NCBI GenBank assembly: GCA_036023115.1
Contig: JAYKKT010000090.1
Location: forward strand, 34,423,501-34,487,500
Direction: 5' to 3'
DNA: 64,000 bases
Source: Brasenia schreberi
Taxonomy: Eukaryota > Streptophyta > Magnoliopsida > Nymphaeales > Cabombaceae
Shown here: positions 48,780-63,000 of the stretch, piece after piece
How positions within the stretch are numbered: position 1 is the stretch's first letter
How the letters are laid out: every line of letters begins with the position of its first letter
Program-made: the position numbers and the translations under genes
The notes under the pieces: generated by a model
Told to the model about the DNA's origin: nothing
The model's database searches: none
What the model saw: the letters and a program-made list of their open reading frames with translations, nothing else

Positions 48780-51655
48780 AATGCAAGAAACAATTTTCAT
48801 TTTCAAGCAATGATAGATGGAATGGCTAATATTGGTCTAGGATATAAGATGCCTTCTTATCAAAAGTTGAGAGGTAAACTATTAGATAAGATTGTCCTTG
48901 AAGTTCAAGAATATTGTTCAACTTTAAGAGAGTCATGGAAGGAGACAATTATAATGGCAAACAGATAAAAAGATAGGCGAAGAATGACTTTGTTAAACTT
49001 TTTTGTTTATTATCCTACAATACTTATATTTTTGAGATCTAGACATATCAGAGGAGATACATACTACAAAGGTCCTAAGGTAAGAGTTTGATAAGGAGAT
49101 ATACGAGGTTGAGTTATACAGATAATGCAGTTAACTATAAAATAGTTAAAAAGGAGTTAGTAGATACTTATGGGACTTTCTATTGGACATCATGTGTAGC
49201 CTATTGTTTAGATCTCATCCTTGAGGATATTGGTGAGATTTATGCGATAAAAGCAACAATTGAGTGTTGCCAAGATATCTCCAAATTTATCTATAATCAT
49301 GCTTTTGTATTATATATGATGAGGAGATATATAGATGGTAAACAACTCCTTCATACTGCTGCAACTCGGTTTGCAATTAATTTCTTATTTATACATATCA
49401 TTGTGAAACAAAAGCAAGCCTCAAAGAAAATGTTCTCCTCAAATGAGTGACAGTAATTTGCACAATTACCTTAAAATAGAATAAACAGAAAGTTAAATGA
49501 GATTTCAGGGAATCTTCAAGAGTACATTTTCGACATGTCCTTTAGTGAAAGTTTTAAGATTGACTATCTTTATGAAGCCATGTATACGGCAAAAGAAGCT
49601 ATTAGAAGTAATTTGAATGGAAGAAAGAACGATTATGTGTCTATGTAGAACATTATAGATAACAGATGGAACAAATAATTACATCAGTCTATTCATGCAG
49701 CAACTTATTACCTAAACCCAACATTGAAATACTTAATAAGCTTTAAAAGGGACGGTGAGGTAAACTGAGTTATCATTGATTGTATAAACAAATTAGTCCT
49801 TAATGAGGATAAAGCAAATGATATACATCGAAAGATGGAGATCTACGATAATGTTCTTCACTTGATGGGCTTACTTATAGCAATTCGCAACTGCACTAAT
49901 ATGTGACTAGGTAAATTGTTTATCTTCATATTTAAGTTTCTTATGTTTAACTTTTTCTATTATATATTTGGTAGAATAGGTTTGGAAGTAATTTCTCAAA
50001 CCTTAGAGATTTTGTAATAAGAGTTTTGAGCTAAACCTCTAGTGCAACGGGTTGTTAAAGTAATTTAAGTGTTTTTGAATACGTCCACACAAAAAACACA
50101 AAAGGTTAAAACATAAACGGCTTAATGACTTAGTTTTCATCCATTCTAACATGCGACTTTGACAGATGTTTTGTATTAGTTATTATTTAAATATTCAAAT
50201 TAATATTTTATTTTATGGATGAAATTATTAATGTTATTTATTAATTACTTATCTTTCTTTCTTGCAAGCAATTAAAAAAGTTAAATAGAAAAGAAAATCA
50301 ATTTGATCCTAAGTCTGGATAATTTTGATATATTAGAGGAGTTTATTATGGAAAATAATGAAGAAAATATACTCCTAACCAAAAAAGACATTGCATGGAT
50401 TAGTTTTAAATGGGCGCAACAACAATATCATCAAAGGGATGAAGATTTTGATTTTGAAGCATAATGTGGCGAGGATCTTTGAGTAAAGGATGTCATGTAA
50501 TGCTTCAAAATATGTAATTCCTTTTTGAATTATTGAATAGTGAATGATAGAATATGTACTAAAATTTTGCATTATATGATTTCTTTGTAATTATCATATT
50601 TTTCCTCTTTTTCTGTGTTTTGGGTTTTTTACCATTTTTTTGTATTAAATTACTATACATGGTGATATACTGATACGCATCGTGACAACAATGGGTAATA
50701 GCACTACTCAAACTTATGTAAAACATCGAAATTCTAACATTTCAGTCGTTTCATAACCAACAAACCGAAAAAGAATTTAAATTGCAACGAAATCATCGCC
50801 AGCAAAGGCACGCATCAACCAAATACTTGAATCTGTTCAACAAACAAAATTTTTTAGCTAAGAAGCGGCAGATTTAACTGCCAAATGCAGACTTAAATAA
50901 GGCATACTCCACAAGTTTTCTACACTCAATATCTTCCAAAAGTCACAAAAACCGTCAATGAATTGCGAAACCGAGCGAATCAAGAGTCAGAGAAAACACG
51001 CTTCACCAAGTTAGTTACCAAAAATAGAAACCGAACAACCCATTCCTACATTTTTAGCAGACACGCTCTTCACTCCAATGACACCACAAATTCACAGAAA
51101 ACTACAAAAAGTAAAACATAATAACGAGAAAGCAACTGAAATTCCAACGTACTCTTTCCGGTAGAGGTACTTGCAAATTCACGCACCGAAACTACTCGAA
51201 TCCAAGCCAAAACTTCGGAGATCAGTGAGTAACCACAGATGGAGCCTCTAAGCGGAGAGAATCGAGAGCCCAACCGATCGATCGGCCCCTAATCCACCTG
51301 AAGAGAGAGAGAGAGAGTCCCTTTCTGAGACACTGGAGGTTTACAGTCCGCCTTCAGCAAGGGAAAGGAACACCCTCACCTTCCTTGTCTGCTCTTTTGC
51401 TTTTATGGTTAATTTGTCCAACTATTGCACCAGAAAGCCCTTGTTCTTTTCTACATTTACACAAATGTCCAACTCGACCGTTCTTTTTACTGGTGATATA
51501 TGATTACTTATCCGAAATGACTAAATCACCCCTTTCTTTTAGACTAATTCGGATACTAAATCACCCCTTTTAGACTAATTCGGATTCTTGCCTGTGCATA
51601 GCCCGGAATCGGGCCAAGAAAACCGTCGTGTGAAATACAAGATCCTATCGCACCC

Positions 51656-51776
51656 TGAGCATAGCTCACCGATAGAGGGCCCTTTGACCCCCACCGCACG
51701 TAGCGAGTTCCATTTCCGGGAGGTGCCTTCATGTGTTTGTGTGTGTTAAGCTTTAGTCTCCGAGTGTAACGAAAAA
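51656..51776 (+). mobile_element. tRNA-derived SINE, family A, copy 4
   Basis: gagcatagctcaccgataga (box A-like), a box B-like 'gcgagttccatttcc', gtgtgtgttaagctttagtc (body) and an A-rich end. The TATATG array starts directly at its 3' end. Confidence 0.6.
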
Positions 51777-51778
<2 letters not shown>

Positions 51779-51827
<49 letters not shown>

Positions 51828-51828
51828 G

Positions 51829-51915
<87 letters not shown>

Positions 51916-52238
51916 ATATATATGTATGTATGTATATATATATATATATGTATGTATATATATATATATATGTATGTATATATATATATATATGTATGTA
52001 TATATATATATATGTATGTATATATATATGTATGTATATATGTATGTATATGTATATATATATGTATGTATATATATATGTATGTATATGTATATATATA
52101 TGTATGTATATATATATGTATGTATATATATACATGTATATATATACATACATGTATATATATACATATATATACATGTATATATATACATACATATATG
52201 TATATATATATATACATATATGTATATATATATATATT
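51779..52238. repeat. (TA)n / (TATG)n microsatellite array, ~460 bp
   Basis: Almost pure TA and TATG/TATA units. The Tyr-Ile-rich open frames on both strands are by-products of the repeat. Confidence 0.97.
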
Positions 52239-52239
52239 G

Positions 52240-53420
52240 TATCAGAATTGTATCAAGAAGGGTGGACAGTGACATGCTTTCATTTGCAATTTTGACATCG
52301 GTGGTGGGAAATATAATTATAATGTATCACAAAGGCTTATGTAGTGGTCAGACTCACGTCGAGTTTCACCATAGAAATTTCACAAATACAATAGCATCGT
52401 GTGGATTTCATGACTCAGGTCCTAAGGCAGATCCACATTGAGTCAGAATCATAATAGAAAATTTGGATTGAATTCAATTTGGAGTATTCTCGCCCGTATA
52501 AAGAACTTATCATAAATGGATTGTTAAGTTCGATTCTTTGAGCGAATCGGCCTTTGAAAGGGACCGGTTCCGTTTCTCGTGGTTGGTTGTCTAAAGAGAT
52601 GGCATTTTTCGTAACGCGGCACTAAACCTTATTTTCCCTCAAAGGCGAGGCGGTGGGAACCCCGGATGATACGACAGCGCGGATACAGAAAGATTGTCGA
52701 GGAGAATTACTTAAACACCCCTTTCCTCAACGAATATAACGCTCGTCGCGCCATTAATGATGAGCAGTGGACTCCCAAGTGGCGGCCCGTTGTGACGGAA
52801 TATATAATGGGGAAGAAGGGATGAGGTATATATAATATATAGATATAGATATATATAGAGAGAGAATGTGGTAAATAAGCACGCCCCACTTACTTTCTCT
52901 TCCTAGTTTGTTCGTGTATAATTTTACATCAACATTTTTACCCTTCAATATTTCATATCAATGATACACAAGATTATACAACAAAAGAGATTATTTATTT
53001 AGGAAGCCCTATATATAAAGAGAGAGAGAGAGGTTCATGCAAAAATATATTTAAAGATTTTATGTTCATCATTCTAATCAATCATAAAGATCTTTTTAGT
53101 AGATTTAAATTTGATGGATTTGAGCACGAACCACTCTCTCTCTATATATAAGTTTGTATGTATATAAGAGAACAAGAACGTGATGAATGACACTTGTTCA
53201 TACGCAAATCCACTTAAAAAGTTTTACCATTTGCTTCATACGATGAGGGTTGAGATTTTAATTTAAAAAAAAAAATATTATTATACTCTAGTATTGTATA
53301 TTATGGTAGAGTAAATAATTTTTAAATTCAAAACTCAATTATTAGTTATATCGATCGAACGACTGATAAAAATATTTAATAAGATTTAAGCATGAATTGT
53401 TATGCACATGGATTGTGCTC
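52240..53420. other. Intergenic DNA with a GC-richer patch
   Basis: No gene recognised. 52540–52800 is markedly more GC-rich than its surroundings but has no convincing frame or known transposon end. (TA)n and (GA)n runs lie at about 52826–52863, 53010–53032 and 53133–53150. Confidence 0.4.
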
Positions 53421-53423
53421 TCT

Positions 53424-53756
53424 ATTATTATACTCATACATGTATGTGTCTCAAAATCAGATTCTATCCATTACCTACATATACTCACGCATTGTGTTTG
53501 ATGATATATAAATAATTTATAAGTTTTAAAGGTTGTTAAAAAAATATGTAAAACAATATTAGTATATTCATATTACTAAAATAATATTATTATTATACTC
53601 ATGCATGTATGTGTGTGTCAAAATCAGATTCTATCCATTACTTACATGTACTCACGCATTGTGTTTGATGATATATAAATAATTTAAAAGTTTTAAAGGT
53701 TGTTAAAAAATATGTAAAATAATATTATTATATTCATATTACTAAAAAATAATATT
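53424..53756. repeat. Tandem duplication, two units of ~166 bp
   Basis: Both units run attatactcat(a/g)catgtatgtg … caaaatcagattctatccatta … gtgtttgatgatatataaat … tattcatattactaaaa in the same order, with few changes. AT-rich, noncoding. Confidence 0.9.
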
Positions 53757-53759
53757 TAA

Positions 53760-54500
53760 GTATAAGTAAACAATGTTCGTGGTCAACATCATCCTCTCTT
53801 TCTCTCTATATGTAATGTTTGGGCACCCAGAGCCCTAGATCATATTGGTTGCAGGTGGTGAGTTTGATTCTTCGACTGTGCATGCGTGTGTACGTGTGTT
53901 TTAAGGCCAATGACACAATCACCTACATGCATAACGTCATGAGTTTGATGCCCAAAGCATGCATTTGTTTGGCCTCCTAAATGAAACCTCACCCAAAAGA
54001 CAAAAAAAGAAAAAATCTTGAACAACAGATCCATGGCTAACGGTAAACTCCGCCCATTCGTATAGAAAATGAGCCAGAAATAAACAAGAGTGGTCTAGTT
54101 CGTGCGCCCCAACTTGAAGAAGACGACTCCTGCATTGCAGAGACAGAAGTATACAAGAGCTTCAATCTTGGATAATCTTTTTTCTAGCATTTTCCTGAAC
54201 TCTGGAATTTCTATAAGGTGCAAATCTGTCATTTGACTTCATTTCCCATTTTGCTGCAAAATAAAACCACTAAATATTCCGGCCACCGTCTGCTTCACAC
54301 CTTTCTCACGTGCATACCATGTGCGTAGGATGTGCCTTTTCATGATATGGAGGTGACTTCGTAGAGGGGAAACCAATTTCTTTCTATACTCCTTTCAAAA
54401 TCTGAACTTTCAGATGGGTTTTAACATAGTTTAATAATTCTTTTAATAATTTAATAATAACAAATTAAATTTAAAAGATAACTATTGTAAAGTCTCGTCC
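53760..54500. other. Intergenic DNA, possible SINE-like traces
   Basis: Around 53820–53990 there are 'gagtttgattcttcgac' and 'gagtttgatgcccaaa' blocks, each followed by a TG-rich stretch and a 'ggcc(t/a)' word. These could be decayed SINE pieces, but no box A was found. The rest is unrecognised. Confidence 0.3.
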
Positions 54501-54505
54501 ACAAC

Positions 54506-54830
54506 TAGAGGTGGCAATTTTGAATTGGACCCAATAACCCAACCCGACCTGAAAACTCCCAAGTCTCGGTTTGGGTTTTGGCACCCAACTCGGGTCTTAC
54601 TCAACCCAAAGCGACATAAGAAAAAGTTCAGATGGGTCTGAGCTTCCTCAATCCAACTATACATGGGGTTGCAATTGGGTTGACCTAGACCTGAAATCAG
54701 ATAACATGGGATCTGGGTTTCTCAAAAATGACTCAAAGAAAATGGGTCAGCTAAGAGTTGGCCTACTGTTGACCCGAACCTCAAGTAACCCGTCATAGAC
54801 ACTACCCACCAACCTGATCTGCCACCCGCA
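54506..54830. mobile_element. Non-autonomous hAT-like element
   Basis: Left end tagaggtggcaattttgaat; right end …gatctgccacccgca, whose complement (tgcgggtggcagatc) matches imperfectly. The interior is rich in 'cccaacccgacc' words, as in common plant hAT derivatives. Flanking octamers tccacaac / atcacaag agree at 5 of 8 positions. Confidence 0.5.
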
Positions 54831-55124
54831 ATCACAAGAATGTCTAACATTACACAGCATGAGAATTGTGCTTAACAAATATCCTCATGTATACAAACAA
54901 AGGTAGCTTCAAATTCAAATGTAAATGGATACATGCGCCCACATAGACAAACACGCACAAATGAACCAGGCAGAATGCAAAGAGGTCAGACATTCACATT
55001 TGAGAAAATATCATACAAATGAATATTGATGAAATTGGCACTTAAAGCATTCATTAAACTTGAAAGAAATAACTGAGCCTAGAAAGCAAAACAACGTGGA
55101 TAACTGGAAGTACTCCAAGTGCTC

Positions 55125-57563
<2,439 letters not shown>

Positions 57564-57914
57564 TCTCTTCCTCTGCTTCTTCTTCTTCCTCTTCTCTGTC
57601 CTCCCTGCTCCGGAATGTTTTCCGTTCCCTTTTATCTTGTAGTATTCCGCAAGAACCCCGTGCGCTTCTCAGCTTTCGGATCACGGCCACTGTCCACGAC
57701 GTTTTCGAGTCTAAAAGAGGATCCAGATCCGATCCATATAATGCTCGTGACCTATTCGGTAAAAACAAGTTTTAGATTTTTAGGAAAAACGCGTGAAAAT
57801 GCAGTTCGTCACTGTGTGCTCCACATATCGTAGCACACCTTTCCCTTCCACGAAAAGTACATTTAATTTATGATATTGGGATAGCGCCTTCCTTTTTGCT
57901 GTGCCAAGGAGTCG
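57564..57914. promoter_or_regulatory. Divergent promoter region of RPS13 and TH1
   Basis: Only 351 bp separate the two start codons, so both leaders and core promoters must share this interval. A (TTC/CTT)-rich stretch lies at about 57570–57600 and GC-rich DNA at 57640–57720. No certain TATA box was fixed on either side. Confidence 0.6.
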
Positions 57915-59440
57915 ATGGCTCCTCAGGCTCTCCCTTTCTCCCTGTCTTTCACCACCTCTGCTTCGGTATGCATCTGTCTCTCTCTCACTCGTTATTGGTT
58001 CTTGCTTCAGCAGATTAATTCAAATTCTCATATCCATATGACCCTTTTCAGATTTCCGATAGTCATTGCAGTTTCTTATCGAGCTTCCGATATGGTATCG
58101 TAAATGCAAGATTAGAATGGTCTTGTTATCCTTGATTTTTGCACGAGTGCTTGATCAACTATTTGATTGTTCTTTGTTCTCCCCTTACCTCCCAGTTGGA
58201 GTTAGAGTTTTTGTTGATTGGCTGACTTTACATGATATGTTTGAATCTTAGGTTGTAGATGGGAATGCCATAATACCAAATATTACCTTCTTTTACGCTT
58301 TTGCTTCACTTTATCAGAGCATGCATTGATTGAACTGAAAGTCTTAGTAAAGAAGGGATTTTTGTTGCAAGAATTGTTCTTCGAGGCACCAGATTCAATC
58401 CCCTTCTGGAAGGCTGCAGCCATATGAGACCGTTACCAACCGACTTAGACATGTAGGAATTACTGTAAAAATGGCATGTGAAAATTTGAGTAATCCAAGT
58501 ACCAAGTGCATGAAATCTACGGTTCCTCATGTGTTGACTGTTGCTGGTTCTGATTCGGGGGCGGGTGCTGGTATACAAGCTGATCTAAAATCTTGTGGTG
58601 CACTTGGTGTTTTCTGCTCATCTGTCATTACGGCAGTGACAGCTCAAAACAGTTCAGGGGTTCAGGTGAAGTGCCTCTCTTAGTATTTGGTCTTATCATT
58701 TTTGAATTTTATTCAACTATATTCATGCTCTCGGTTTCGGAAATCACGGTTTAAAGTTTAAACTTGTTCTGATTCACCAAGCAGGGTATTCATCATGTGC
58801 CAGAGAACTTTGTCGCAGAACAACTCAAGTCAGTATTATCAGATATGCACGTTGATGTGGTAATGTATTAAATTTCCATTTGAAGAACAGCTGTTTTTAT
58901 GTACCCGTACGTACTTCCTATATGAAAACGTTATCTGATGGTTCAGTATGTCATGAACCATATATCAGCCTAATGTCATGATTTCTATCTCCATGTTGTT
59001 CTCCTGTTATCCAGGTCAAAACAGGGATGCTACCATCTATTGGAGTGGTTAAGGTTCTTTGTGAGATCTTAAAGGAGTTTCCTGTTAAAGGTACACTTCT
59101 ATTTCTGTAAGATGATTAATTCTCAAATTTTTTCACAAGGATAGGATCATTAACTGTACCGGCTTTGTTTCTCAAAGGCAGCTTTAGTCATTGATCCTGT
59201 CATGGTTGCTACAAGTGGGGATGTACTTGCTGGTCCTTCAATCCTGGATATATTTCGGTATGCCACTAAATAATAGCGTTGCAAAATGTCAAATCACGTG
59301 GCTGTTCTGTCATCTATGTTCTCCTGGGCATTCTTCCTTGACACATTTCAATATCCAAATTTATTGTTTACAGCATGTATTGGGGACAGTTTGCAGATAA
59401 TCTTATATGTATAGACACACACATACATAAGTAGATAAAT

Positions 59441-59508
<68 letters not shown>

Positions 59509-62500
59509 CTGTTCCATTCCATGATTTGAAGAATTGTCATTGGCTGTCCTAGTGTTGTCTATTCAGAACCTTTTTGGTTGCTTTAGTTTCTGATACAACT
59601 GTGTGCATTTTGGAATCCAGGGAGAAGCTTCTTCCAATGGCGGATATTGTAACTCCAAACATTAAAGAAGCATCATATTTGCTTGGTGGCATTCAGGTTA
59701 AGACGGTAGCTGATATGCAATCTGCAGCAAAGTCAATATATGATTTGGGCCCAAGGTTGCAATTTGAACATGCACTGATGCATTTATGCGAACCAACAAA
59801 TAACTTTCAGGGTCTACATGTCTCGACATTTGTATTCCTGGGAGAATTTTTATATGATGCTTTCAGTTCCTTTATAGCCGACCCCGTCTAGTATGGGAAA
59901 AGGCTTAGTTGTTGTTGTTGTTCAGTTCCTTTATCTTTCCTGAGTATTGCCTTTTTGTGATTATGTCTATGTTATTTTCTGTTCCAGATATGTTCTGGTA
60001 AAAGGTGGCGATCTTCCAGACTCATCTGATGCTGTTGATATATTTTTCAATGGTCGGTCAAAATATTCTATTTTATGAAATCCCCTACAAGTTACCAGTG
60101 CAGGCTGTATTTTTTACTGCTTCTGTGGTGACACTTGTTTTGGCTGGCATGCTTAGGGGTCCAGTGCATTGAGCTCTGGGCACCGCGTGTCAATACTCGT
60201 AATACTCATGGGACTGGCTGCACCATGGTCTCCTGTATAGCTGCTGAGCTGGCAAAAGGCTCTCACATGCTGCCAGCTGTTCATGTAAGTTTACCTTTAA
60301 CGCATGATTTTGCTAGAGAGGTTAATTCTCTCTAGAATTCAAGTCTTGAATTCCATTTTTTTTATTTTCCATTAAACATTGCATTCTTCTAGTTGTGTAA
60401 TTATGATGTTAGACTGATGCTTTGTCTATTTGGCCTTACTCTTAATGCAGGTGCTAAGATGTGTTGTTACTGTTAACATTCACCTTGTATTTTCAGACGT
60501 GTGTCCTGACCTTATGAGTTTAGCTATTCGTCTGTAATACTGTTCTACCTTAGCAAGACTTTGACTTCATATGCCTTTTTTGTCATGAATACTTTTGCTG
60601 CCTTCTAATTTTTGTAGCTTGTGACTTTGACAATATGAGAACTATTAAAATAGCATTCTGCTCCCGTTAATGCTAAATTGAAGAGTGATAATTAGAGACA
60701 TGGCAGTTGTCACTGAAACATTTAGAGTTCTGAATAAGTTTGCTCCTTATGGACTTCTTTTGAGCCACATTTATGCTGGCAACATCTGACATTCTTATGT
60801 TCCTTCTGCTGTTCACTTATCCCATTTATGACTTCATGTGATGTATCTGAACATGAACAGTACAAAGGTTCCTGCTCCCTGCTTCTATGTTAATGTGATA
60901 TTGATAGAAACTAGAAAAGAAAACATTTTCCATGTATGCGTGTATTTTGAACATAGCCTAAATCTGGAAATCTTATAATGATTCATCTGGAAAGAGTGTT
61001 CATTCTTTCAATGCAAAATTTGGAAAGATTCAATTTTCTGGTGCAGAAATTTGAAAAGGGAACTTTTTTAGTAGGATCGTTGTAATGATGCTTTTAGTCA
61101 ATTCTTAGGCTATTTTGTAATTTTTGGCGTTTTGGCAGACAGCAAAGCGCTTTATTGAGCAAGCACTTGAGCACAGCAAGGAGTTTCTCATAGGAAATGG
61201 GCCTCAACGTCCATTTAATCACTTATTCATGCTTCAGAGCGCCCATGCCAGAGAACCACCTAAGGAATTTCAGCCAGGTGACTTATTCTTGTATGCAGTT
61301 ACTGATTCTAGAATGAATAGAAAGTGGGGGCGTTCTATCTCAGAGGCTGTGAGAGCTGCTATAGAAGGCGGTGCAACCATAGTCCAGTTGAGGTCAGTCT
61401 TCTAAAGGTTCATCTAGTGTTCTAATATTGTTTTGGCGTATCTAATCCTGAATTTTGATCAGAGAAGTCGGTTTAATAAAGGTTAACTTGTGCTTTGTAA
61501 ATGTCTTGCAAAACGACAATGGCATGGTAAATTCCAGCTAGGATAGTGTTCAGTGCTGGCAATACAATGTTATAAAAAATGTATTGTATTGTACGATATG
61601 ATATGCATATTGGGTATATCGATACTTGAACCGATACGATTCAGGTACATGTATTGCAAACCTCACTGTATCGTTGTGTATCGTACGATATGCTATGATA
61701 CAAACATTGTATCGTACGGTACATTGCAAGTTTTAAAATTCTATATTATTGCAGTGTATCGTACGATATGCTGCGATATTAGCATTGTATCATATGATAT
61801 ATTGCAAGTTTTAAAAATATGAAGGTATATTTTTAATGACTTTAAAAAAAAATCTAAAATACCTGTATCGTACCCTATCATACGATACAATACAAGTGTA
61901 TCAATGCCCTATGTGATATGGGGTCTGATACGATATTTACAACATTGGGCAGTATAATGAGGGTAATATTTTACATAATTCTGGAACCTACATTTGGTCT
62001 GATATTCAGTGTGTCTTGAAGGATTAAAACTGAACTGACATGGCCGCAATTCAGGTTATCTTTGCCGAGATAGTGTATCACCTTCATACCACTACACCAC
62101 CTTAGACTTTATTTTTTTTGAGGAAAAGTATGGTTATATTAACCAAGGAAAACAAATAAAGAATGCAACAGAAACGTAAAACAAGATAACAGAGTATGGT
62201 AACCCGTTAGGCTACCTTAACAACAGAGTCAGCCAGAAATCTTGGAGTCAGTGGTAACCCACTACACCACCTGCACGCATGCATCTGTAAAAGGACAGCT
62301 ATCACACTCAATCCATAATAGCTTCCCAAGCAACAAACAACAACAACCAAGCCTTTTCCCATACTAGATGGGACGGCTACATGGATTCTTTGTTTCCATA
62401 GAGTCAATCCATAATAGCTGCCAATTTGCCAAACCAAGAAAACTAAGCCAGACATTTGAATTGATGATTTACCTGCAGTGTTCAGCTTATTGTGATCTAG

Positions 62501-62967
62501 CTTATTGTGAGTTAACTGCTAACATGGCACACGATAGGGATCTGTGGAAACAAAGAATCCATGTAGCGGACCCCGTCTAGTATGGGAAAAGGCTTAGTTG
62601 TTGTTGTTTTGTTGTTTGTTGTTGTTGTTCAGAATGAGGCCACAAACGGCCATTCTTGGGCTGAACAAGACATTCCTAAAAGGATATTGGAAATAATTGA
62701 AAAAGTCTATGTTACCCACCTCTGCTTCGGTATGCATCTGTCTCTCTCTCACTCGTTATTGGTTCTTGCTTCAGCAGATTAATTCAAATTCTCATATCCA
62801 TATGACTCTTTTCAGATAACATGCGCACATGTTTTGCCTATGTTATTTGTATCTGGCACTTCAATACCAGTATCTGACTTCAACATGCCACAATTATCTT
62901 TAGATGTTGTTGATTATAGTTTCTTAACAATGAAAGGAAACAAACATGCAATAGATATTATCCGAGT

Positions 62968-63000
<33 letters not shown>

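Larger units (their letters stand above)
44394..50692 (+). mobile_element. Degenerate hAT DNA transposon (Ac-like transposase pseudogene), interrupted
   Basis: Plus-strand remains of a BED/hAT transposase, with many stops and frameshifts. In order: BED zinc finger (KCLFCEKV…LKHRL, ~44985–45060), WFYDA (~45497), FQAMIDGMANIG and PSYQKLRGKLL (48797–48880), RRRMTLLNFFVYYP (~48975), TDNAVNYK, WTSCVAYCLDLILEDIG and FIYNH (49119–49310), RWNK…HAATYYLNP (~49665–49720), and the C-terminal hAT dimerisation part (SVFEYVHTKN, ~50070–50110). Possible terminal repeats are left cgagttgtataaaa and right tgacaacaatg, both with internal gata(c)gtatca words; ends are approximate. Without the inserted LINE it would be about 3 kb. 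Not functional. Confidence 0.8.
43715..51350 (-). other. Probable TOL leader intron and leader exon
   Basis: The first TOL coding exon is preceded by an acceptor (ttatgcag), so transcription starts further right. At 51154–51350, minus strand, a CT/GA-rich block ends in a good donor (aaga|gtacgt at 51153) and is followed upstream by likely promoter DNA. If correct, a leader intron of about 7.4 kb holds the whole hAT/RTE nest. Inference from splice signals only. Confidence 0.4.

Noticed and set aside
51556..52441. Long Tyr/Ile/Cys-rich open frames on both strands
   Set aside because: They come entirely from the (TA)n/(TATG)n array; open in all frames because the repeat lacks stops, not because it codes.
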